From Klebsormidium nitens (lineage: Eukaryota; Streptophyta; Klebsormidiophyceae; Klebsormidiales; Klebsormidiaceae): a DNA stretch of 39,938 nt. Below, in pieces: positions 32,201-39,938 of the stretch (the stretch's first letter is position 1; every line of letters starts with the position of its first letter). A program made the translations under genes and the position numbers. The stretch lies in the NCBI GenBank assembly GCA_000708835.1, contig DF237219.1:1-39938 (forward strand), read 5' to 3'. The notes under the pieces are model-generated. The model did no database searches. It was given only the letters and a program-made list of their open reading frames with translations, and was not told the DNA's origin.

Positions 32201-35200
32201 GTCCCATCACTCGAATGACTTGGTTCGGGATTCCGCAGATGAAGCTGTTCAGGGGGGTCTTGCGGAATGCATCTCCCCTTTCTCGAAGTCGAGTAGCAAT
32301 AGGATCCTCCTTGGCGATCTCATCGTTCGCAGGATTGATCATCACAAAGGTTCCATTTTCAACTTTTCCAGGGATCGATAAGAACGCTGTCAAGTTCCCG
32401 TCTCCTCAACACATCCGAAAGTGACGAGGTCTTACGTAAAACACTTATGAGGACTCTGGCCTTGTACTTGTTGCCTCCGGTTCGCAGCTCAAAGCTGTGG
32501 GTCGCGTCTCTTATCGTGCAGGATGGTCGCGTCAACGTTTTCTACTCCACGCCGTCCATCTACCTGGATGCCAAGTACGAAGCCAACGAGACCTGGCCGC
32601 TCAAGACAGACGACTTTTTCCCGTGAGTCGTTTGTAACAGTTTATACATGCTCGCCCTTCTTTCCGGAAAGTACGCGATTATGTGCAGCGAGGCCCCTGG
32701 TCCGCTCTATATTTCGACATCGATCCTCCTCAAGTCATGTCCGAGTTTCGTGTCAACGTCTGCTCAATAATCTTGAAACGCCCACGCGTGAGGAATAGGA
32801 ATGACTTTTCAGAGGAAGCTGTCCAGATTGACCGAAGTGGGCTGCCTCGTCGAGTCGCAAATGAAAAGAAACTCAAAACCTCGGCCCATGCAGGTACGCG
32901 GATTGCCCGCACTGCTACTGGACGGGCTACTTCGCGAGCCGCGTGGGCCTCAAGGGCTACACGCGGGCCCTGTCCGGGTACCTCCAGGCTGCCCGGCAGC
33001 TAGAGTTTCTGGTGGGTCGATCGGCGACAGGGCCCAACACCGACGAGCTGGAGGAGGCGATGGCCATCGTGCAGCACCACGACGGCGTCAGCGGGACGGA
33101 GAAGCAACACGTGGCGGACGACTACGCCAAGAGGCTGGCCATCGGAGCGGCTGAGGTGAGGAAGACGCCCCCTCGACCTTGTTTCACTAGCATGGCATGG
33201 AGATTGCGGTCTCAAGCTGGCAAGTTCTTTTGCGTTGCAATGTCACCTTGATGTCAGCGATCTGTAACGGTTAAGCTCCAGGAGAAGCAATGTGACCCCC
33301 TTGCCCTTCGTGTCTCTATCCTCGATCTGCTGTGGTTGCGTTAGAGCTCTTCACATCGTGCCAAGCGCAGCTGCATCTGCCGGTTCCACAGGAAACAACC
33401 ATCATTAGGGGCCCTGCGAGGAGCAGAAGACGAGGAACCAAATCTCTATGCTTTGGCCCCGGCGATTTTGCATGGAATGGTTTTCTCCCCGCTGCGCAGG
33501 CCGGAGCTGTGGTTGCCAACGCCCTGGTGACGCTCACTGCGGGGCAAAAAGCGGGAGCGAAGGAGGGCCTTTCCTCGTCAGCCGACGGCTTCATGCACGC
33601 CCGTGTTCTTCTGAACGAGAAAGCCGCGCCCCAAGCGGACCACGACTCCGAAGGGCATGCATTCGAGCAGGCAAGCAGAGCTTTCGAGCAAGCAGAGCTT
33701 TTGCTGCTTTCGGGGTCTGGTTGCAATCTGTGCTTTCGCACGTAAGGAAAGCGTCAGTGTCGAAAACCTCCAGTTTGAAAGGCAGCACGCAAATCAGTGC
33801 CGTCGAAAGGCGGTCTTGATTGACCACAGCAGTTGTTCAGTAACCGGTGGCTTCGAGGCTCGAAGGGTGCAGAAGTTCCCGCGTGAGAGGGTTTTCAGCG
33901 GCGTGCCCTTGTCCGGCGCTAACTCTTTAATCGTTTCTTTTCTGATGCAGTGCCCCCTCCTCAACATCAGCAGCTGCCCCATCACCGAGAAGCTCATCGA
34001 GGAGGACACGTCGCTGGTTAGCCGCGCGTCTCGCGCTCTCCGTTATCTTCTCGTCCTGTTTTATCAACATTTGCCACTTGCCATTGAGCGAGGGTTTGTG
34101 CATCAGGAGACAAAAGGACGGTCTTCACTTTTGCGCCTACTGTCTAGGGCCACCCTCGTTTTGGCCTTGCACCGTTTCTGCAGTTTGCCTTCTATTTGAT
34201 CATCTTGAAGACATTCGTGTCCTTGTCCTACCCGGATGGCATTGAGACTTCGCGAGTACGGATTGAGCTGATACAGAAGCAACCTTTCTAAGTACAGCGA
34301 ATGAGCTTTGTAACTCTTTTCGTCTTTCCTTTGGCGTACATTTCCCCTTATTGCTGGTCCGAAAGTCGATCACATAGCCGACTCCCTCGTTTACAGCAAA
34401 ACCATTTCAAACCCCTCCAAACCCCTGTGCCTCTCGCTCGTGTCTGCAGGTGGTGGTTGCGTACAACTCGCTGGCTTGGCCGCGCACGGAGCTGGTGCGC
34501 TTCCCGGTTGCGAGCCAGCTGCTAGCGGTGACCGACATGTACGGCAACCCAGTGCCGTCCCAAGTGGCGCCCATCCACCACGTCACCCGCACCCTCAGGG
34601 CCCGCCACGTGGCAGCCGACCAGGAGGCGCCCTTCGAGCTGACGTTCCTGGCGGGCGTGCCCCCGCTGGGCTTCGCCACCTACTTCCTGGGGACCAAGCA
34701 GGCCGGCCAGCCAGGTAAATTTTATCCACTCAATCTGCAGGGGGCGGGTCGTGGTACACTGGGCTATTAGCCTAAATGTGGGCGATCTCGGTGAGGCTAG
34801 CATTGTCGGCGGCTTTCGGTTGCATGGTTTCTTCTGCTTAACCTGTGCAGCCTCGGATGAATATTGCTATTCTGGATCTTCTTTTGAATGGTTGGAAACA
34901 GTTGGCGTGTTCACTTGCAGTGTATCCTTCGAGATGGGACTGGCATCCTGACATTGGTAACAGCTTGCCCGACTAGACTGGTTCCAGGGCTGAGCTAGAG
35001 GCTTCGAAGGGCTGCGAAGAACATGCTGCTTGTGTATTGTATGAAAATTAGTGACGAAGTGCCGTCTTCTTTCAGGCCTGGCGGCGGTGGCTGTCGAGGA
35101 GCCCGTGAACGGTTTCGGGACAGACTTCGACATCGGGCGCGGCGCATTGAAGCTCACTTTCGGCGGCGACTCCGGAAGCCTGAAACGCATTGCAAACAAG

Positions 35201-38200
35201 CGCACTCAGGCACGTGCAGTCCCTCGCAACCGTTTAGAGCTCTCGTGGGCAAGAAAATCTTCGTCGGTGTATTCTATTGTATGTTTGCTTGCAATCTGCT
35301 GTTTTCTAGTTCGAGTAGGAAGGGAGGCTGCTCTTCTCGTCGAAGGAGAGTTCTGTAGGTGCCTTGCAAAGGTTATTTACAGGCATCACCTCGTGAATTA
35401 CAAGGATGTTCAATCGCACTCACGTACTCCCCTTGCAGACGTCTTTGGGCGTGGTCCACCAGTCGATGTTCTGGTACAACGCCAGCGACGGCAACACCGA
35501 AGCGAACCCGCTGCAGGTGAGAAGGCTTACCAGTCCTTTTGCCGCCGTATACCATGCTTTGCAATTGCACCAGAGTTTTTCGAAGGCCCGCCCCCTGAGT
35601 CGGTGGAATTTGCGCGAGTCACGCTAGAACTCTCGCACGGGCCGAATGCTGACCCTTCAAACGCCCCGAGGGTGGTCAAGGAGCAATTGTCTTTGTGGAA
35701 TGGCCTTCACCTCGCATACAAAACACACTCCTGTCGTTTCTCGTGCGCGCATTCCGCATTTACGATGTTTTCCTTATTTCCGCTCCTCCCTGAGCCGGCT
35801 GTCCGGCTGATTGTCTCCAGTGCCGGTCTCGCTTCCAGGCCTCCGGGGCCTACATCTTCCGCCCCAACTCGTCCACCGAGTATCCGCTCTGGGACACCGC
35901 CGCCGACACCTTCGTAAGCGCCCTTCCAGCTCAGCTTCTACAGAGGGATCCAGCCCACAACCATCCGAAAGCGATAACGCTTGTCTCCAGGCTAGTACAC
36001 GCTTGCTGTAGAAAATGCCTGAGTTGCATCGTCTTCTTTACCCCTGGACAAGTACGCCTAACAGGCCCAGCATGGTGTGTTTAGAAGAACCTCAGTCCGG
36101 CTGCGTTTTGGGCCTGACCCGGAGGTGCCTCCCTACCCCGCCGCTGCTTGTCATTGCTCGCTGACGTGTGTCTCGTGCCTTGTCCAGCCCCGGCTGTCGA
36201 CGGTGCGCGGTCCGCTGTACGAGGAGGTGCGCCAGGAGCTGAGCCCCTGGGCCGTGCAGACCTTCCGCGTCTCCACAGACGGCGCTGATGCCGACGTGCA
36301 GTACACGGTGAGCTGATCAAAGTTTACTAGGTTGCAGACAAGAGTCTTCAATGCACAATCAAATGACGTAAAGCGGTCGGTCCGACGTGTTCTGAACGAC
36401 GGCGATGAGCCGGCTGTCCTGACATGCTCAAGGTAGAGCTGTTGGCAGGAGTCGCAGGACGGATCCAATTCGAGACATCCGCTGCTCTGCCAGAATGTGG
36501 ATGCTGGGAGCTTGTATTGCAGAAGCACGCTCATGCTGAGGGAAAAGAGTAAGTCTTTGGCCCCTAGCACCGTTCCTTGAAAGGTGCGCTTCAGAGAATG
36601 CGGCCTTGGAGTCCGACTCTCGCCCCGTGCTTCCAGGTGGGCCCCATCCCCATCGACGACGGCTTGGGCAAGGAGGTGGTGATGCGCCTCGAGACGGACA
36701 TCCAGAACGGCAAGACCTTCTTCACCGACAGCAACGGCAGGGACCTCATCCAGCGGGTACGCCACCGCCGCGGACTCCACCCGCCCGGTGAATACATGCT
36801 GTGATGCCCGGTTATCAGGTTCGTCAAAACGTGCAAAACGGCTCGAGAGGCTAAATTGTATCCTGAAGGACCGTCCGCTGATAATCCAAACAAGGTTGCA
36901 AAGCTCAGCACACTCAGGAAAGAGGTTGCAATCCAACATGATACACCATCTTTCTGACTGCCAGGTGGTGGACAAGCGGCCGACGTGGAAGCTGAACGTG
37001 ACGGAGCCGGTGGCCGGCAACTACTACCCGGTGAGGAGCCAAGCACGGCGAGCAGCAGTGACGCGCGCTGGGTCGCTCTCTCTCGTTGTGAAAGAGATCC
37101 TACAGCTCCATCCTGAAGCAATTTGGGGCTCAGGATGGTACGTCAGAAATCGACTTACTTTCCACTATACGCCGCAAGGCTTCTGATTCAGCATTTCATC
37201 TCAACCGAGCTACGCATGGAGCAGGACGCATCACCTGATCCTGCTACGCGTCTGGCTGAGCATTTGCGCGGTTTGCCCTTGCTCCTGCCAGGTGAACGCG
37301 GCCATCTTAATCCGCGACGCCGCCACTCAGCTGACGGTGCTCACAGACCGCTCCCTGGGCGGGGCTAGCCTGGCGGACGGCCAGGTTGACGTCATGCTGC
37401 ACAGGTAAGCAAAACATGCAGATACACCGCGGCCACGCCCCAGGCTGGTATAGGCAGAGTAGGCTGGGTCGTGAACCTCAATCTGAAGGTGGACTGAAGG
37501 AGGCAAAGTGGGATGTTGTTGTGCGGTTTGGGTTGCGAAGCAGCCAGTGAGAGCTGCGAGCGGAACGAAAGCTTTGGCCTTCTGAAACATTCGCGCCTTG
37601 TGAGCCGCCTCCGTGGACTGCCGATCCCTCAGGTTGCGAAAGTCTCCTCCTGCTAGCTGGGCGTTTTTACAACATTGCGCTCTGCTGCCTCGGCCTTATC
37701 TCTGATAATTTGCATCATGTGCAGGCGCCTGCTCCATGACGATGCGCGCGGAGTAGGAGAGCCGCTGAACGAGACCGCTTACGGCGAAGGCCTCGTGGTA
37801 AGGACCGGCCACGCTTCGGCACACCCAACATCCACGAAATGTTCTCTGCCGTTCGTACGTGATTCCGTGTAGTTTCGGTTGGGGTCCCCACGTCAAGAAA
37901 TGTTCCATCCTCGTCTCAATCGTTATTAATTGTGGCTGCAAGTCTTTAATGTCCTCCCTCCTGCCTGTGCTGACCTTTGGTTTGGTTGCTTGGCTGCAGA
38001 CGCGCGGCGTGCTAAAGGTCGGCGTCCACCCCACCAACGAGTCCGCCCGCTGGCTCCGCGAGAACGCGCTCCGGGTCTATAGCCCCCTCCAGCTCGCCTT
38101 CACCACGCAGGTAAATGCGTGCCACCTGGGCCCCCGATAAACGAGTGTCAAGAATCTTCTATGCGAATCCATTAGGAAGGGTGTAAAAGGAATCTTATCC

Positions 38201-39328
38201 TGCGTCCTTTGTTTGGTCCCAGTGTACCCCCAACATTTTTGGATTGGTTGGGACTCGGTCGGTGAGTGCGCGCCAAACGGTCTAGGAGGTCTACCTGAAG
38301 GGCTTTCGGTTGATTTCGGGGACGGTTGCATAGACCATGCTCCGATCGCCGGAAATGCAAGTGCTTCACAACTCAAGAGCGCCTTTCAGAAGCGCCCTCC
38401 TCCTCACGCCGTGGTCTTCTGTGCGTAGAAGAGCGGCGGCGCGCCCGCGTGGCTGCGGTCGCATCGCGGCAGTTTCTCGGGCCTGCGGGAGGGCGCGCAG
38501 CTGCCGCCCAACGTGGCGCTCACCACGCTGCAGCAGCTGCCCGACGGGACGGTCCTCCTGCGGCTGGCGCACCTGTACGAGGTGCGCCACGAGGACCTCC
38601 TGACTGATCGCTGACGTCGTGCTGACGCCTTGCCCGGCTTATTAAAGCCCTGCACGATTGCTTGGGACTTGTGTGCTGAGTCTACGTACAGTGTGCTCAG
38701 AGCAGTCACAATCGTTGGTGAATTAGAGAGCGAACCAGAGAAAGTTGTGAGTTTGGACGGACATTTTCCTCGTTCAAGCGGGTGCGAGGACGGTCTCCTT
38801 TTGAGTGCCTAGTCACAGCAACCCTCAGAATTCTAACCTCTCCGTTCAGGTGGACGAAGATCCTGAGCTGTCGCAGCTGGCACGCGTGAACCTACGGGCC
38901 CTCTTCCCCACCAAGGTAAGCCCCAGCGCTGCTCTCAGCTGAGACCTCGCACCTGGCTGCGTCCAAGTGGGTGTGGTCTGAGGTGCCGTCTTCGGGCTTA
39001 CTGAAGAGCCCGCTGTCGGATCTTTTCGCCCTTTTGGACAAATAGGAAGGGAGGGAGGCGAGTGCTCTGCTCCATGCACGTTGTTGTGTAAGCAGGACTC
39101 ACGATCCAGCTGTCACCTGCACAGATCGAAAAGGCAACGGAGCTGACGCTGTCCGGCAATCAGCCCAAGTCTGCGGTGAAAAAGAAGGTGTGGCGGGTGG
39201 AGGGCGAGGAGAGCACCCGGCACGCCAGCCTGAGGGGCGGTCCCTTCAAGGACGACGACCTGACCGTGGAGCTAGGGCCGCTGGAGATCCGCACCTTCGG
39301 GATCCTTTTTGCGGAGAAGGTCATGTAG
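29254..39328 (+). CDS. GH38 alpha-mannosidase, lysosomal/vacuolar type
   Basis: 24 exons, all phases consistent, 1048 aa: 29254-29484, 29921-30004, 30197-30285, 30624-30798, 31246-31365, 31513-31596, 31972-32157, 32522-32622, 32894-33155, 33500-33670, 33951-34016, 34450-34714, 35076-35209, 35439-35516, 35839-35913, 36188-36307, 36637-36756, 36965-37030, 37292-37404, 37725-37797, 38000-38110, 38429-38581, 38850-38915, 39125-39328. A signal peptide (about 1-24) leads to AHTHDDVGW (zinc ligands H56, D58), [11 protein letters not shown] (nucleophile and zinc ligand D178) and QHHDGVSGT (zinc ligand, probably H419). Further matches are [27 protein letters not shown] and [15 protein letters not shown]. 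The enzyme trims alpha-mannose from N-glycans in the vacuole or apoplast. Length is normal for plant homologues (about 1020). Introns after 33670 and 35209 use GC donors. All catalytic residues are present, so it should be active. Confidence 0.95.
33671..33950 (+). other. GC-AG intron in the alpha-mannosidase gene
   Basis: The donor CAG|GCAAGC and acceptor GATGCAG join FEQ to CPLLNIS in phase 0, the arrangement expected from plant homologues (xQCPLLNIS). The nearest in-frame GT donors give the wrong phase. Confidence 0.8.
35210..35438 (+). other. Second GC-AG intron in the alpha-mannosidase gene
   Basis: The donor CAG|GCACGT and acceptor CTTGCAG join NKRTQ to TSLGVVHQS in phase 0. A GT four bases downstream would break the frame. 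Confidence 0.65.
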
Positions 39329-39938
39329 TCAGGACCTGGCCCCCAGGTTAGTCCCCGGTTCAAGTGGCACCTCGTCTGGAGGAGGTGGCCTTGCAATTGG
39401 AGTCGGTAGGTGAAATGGATGTACCTTGAGCTGATGCGCGGTCAGAGAGGCACGCGAGGTTCCGAACATGAGATACTTCTATGACAAGATTGCCATCACA
39501 ACAGTTGCTCAGATAGTCAATTCACTTCCTCGTGATTGTTAACAATCTCAATCTTGATTTTTGAATCTCTGAACCTGTTGCGATACAAAAGACACACCAA
39601 AGGCCCGACTCTGAAGCTAAGTCCATAATCTTCCGTTCAATCAGTGTCATTTAACAATTGTATTCTCCGTTGAGCAATCAGTCTTGGATCACTGTGCGTC
39701 GCTCGTTTTCCAATGCGTGGATCTACTCATCACTAATTCCATACATGTACGCATCCATGCGTGTCACCAAGTTCTGCACGCTGACTCAATTCATGCATTG
39801 TCTTGCTCATGCATGCACTGGGCCTTAATGCTTTATAGCGCATGCAAACTTTCCATATATGCATGATTGGATATATAAGCATGTGGTATACAATGTGAAT
39901 TAACTAAATTACTGAAATGTCGGCTGTGGGGACTTACA
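39329..39938. other. 3' flank of the alpha-mannosidase gene with clustered CATGCA motifs
   Basis: No gene is recognised. CATGCA occurs at 39792, 39808, 39812 and 39841, with TGCATG variants nearby and a TATATAAG at about 39872. These might belong to the promoter of a gene beyond the window. Confidence 0.35.

Noticed and set aside
35051-35917. 288-codon plus-strand open frame
   Set aside because: It reads through alpha-mannosidase introns. The conserved protein needs splicing at 35209/35439 and 35516/35839.
36151-37020. 289-codon open frame on the minus strand
   Set aside because: It lies antisense across four alpha-mannosidase exons and their introns, with no family resemblance. It is a shadow of GC-rich coding sequence.

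Overview
This is a nuclear window from a photosynthetic eukaryote. The genes are split by many short GT-AG introns, coding and non-coding DNA have similar moderately high GC, and the best family matches are plant ones: FIO1/METTL16, plant-type glutathione S-transferases, a NUDT15-like CoA Nudix hydrolase, a wax-synthase-type MBOAT and a vacuolar alpha-mannosidase. A bacterial-type Kir channel fold among these plant genes suggests a streptophyte alga (Klebsormidium-like) or an early land plant. That placement is inference. All exon models were built by eye from splice sites, reading phase and remembered family sequences; UTRs were not predicted.

Layout. At 682-1043 (-) there is one unassigned, apparently terminal exon. 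At 2512-6571 (+) lies a seven-exon gene joining an SPF30-like N-terminus to a METTL16/FIO1 U6 m6A methyltransferase. At 7360-8835 (-) is an RRM protein of the plant nuclear-speckle type. From 8836 to 11648 I see no gene, but there is an AT-rich palindromic island beside a GC-rich patch. At 11649-13935 (+) is a three-exon Kir-type channel protein with a non-canonical selectivity filter. At 14915-17353 (-) is a broken GST, divergent from an intact five-exon GST at 18096-20445 (+). At 21385-23786 (-) is an eight-exon LIN37 orthologue (MuvB/DREAM core). At 24441-26215 (+) is a four-exon Nudix hydrolase. At 27339-28535 (-) is an intronless wax-synthase-like MBOAT. At 29254-39328 (+) is a 24-exon GH38 alpha-mannosidase.

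The genes alternate strands and do not form a pathway. Shared themes are RNA processing (METTL16 fusion, RRM protein), cell-cycle transcription (LIN37), thiol and CoA metabolism (two GSTs, Nudix), lipid esters (MBOAT) and vacuolar glycan turnover (mannosidase). The most unusual items are the SPF30-METTL16 fusion and the Kir-like protein lacking a GYG filter; next are the decayed GST with tandem-duplication frameshifts and the LIN37 gene.
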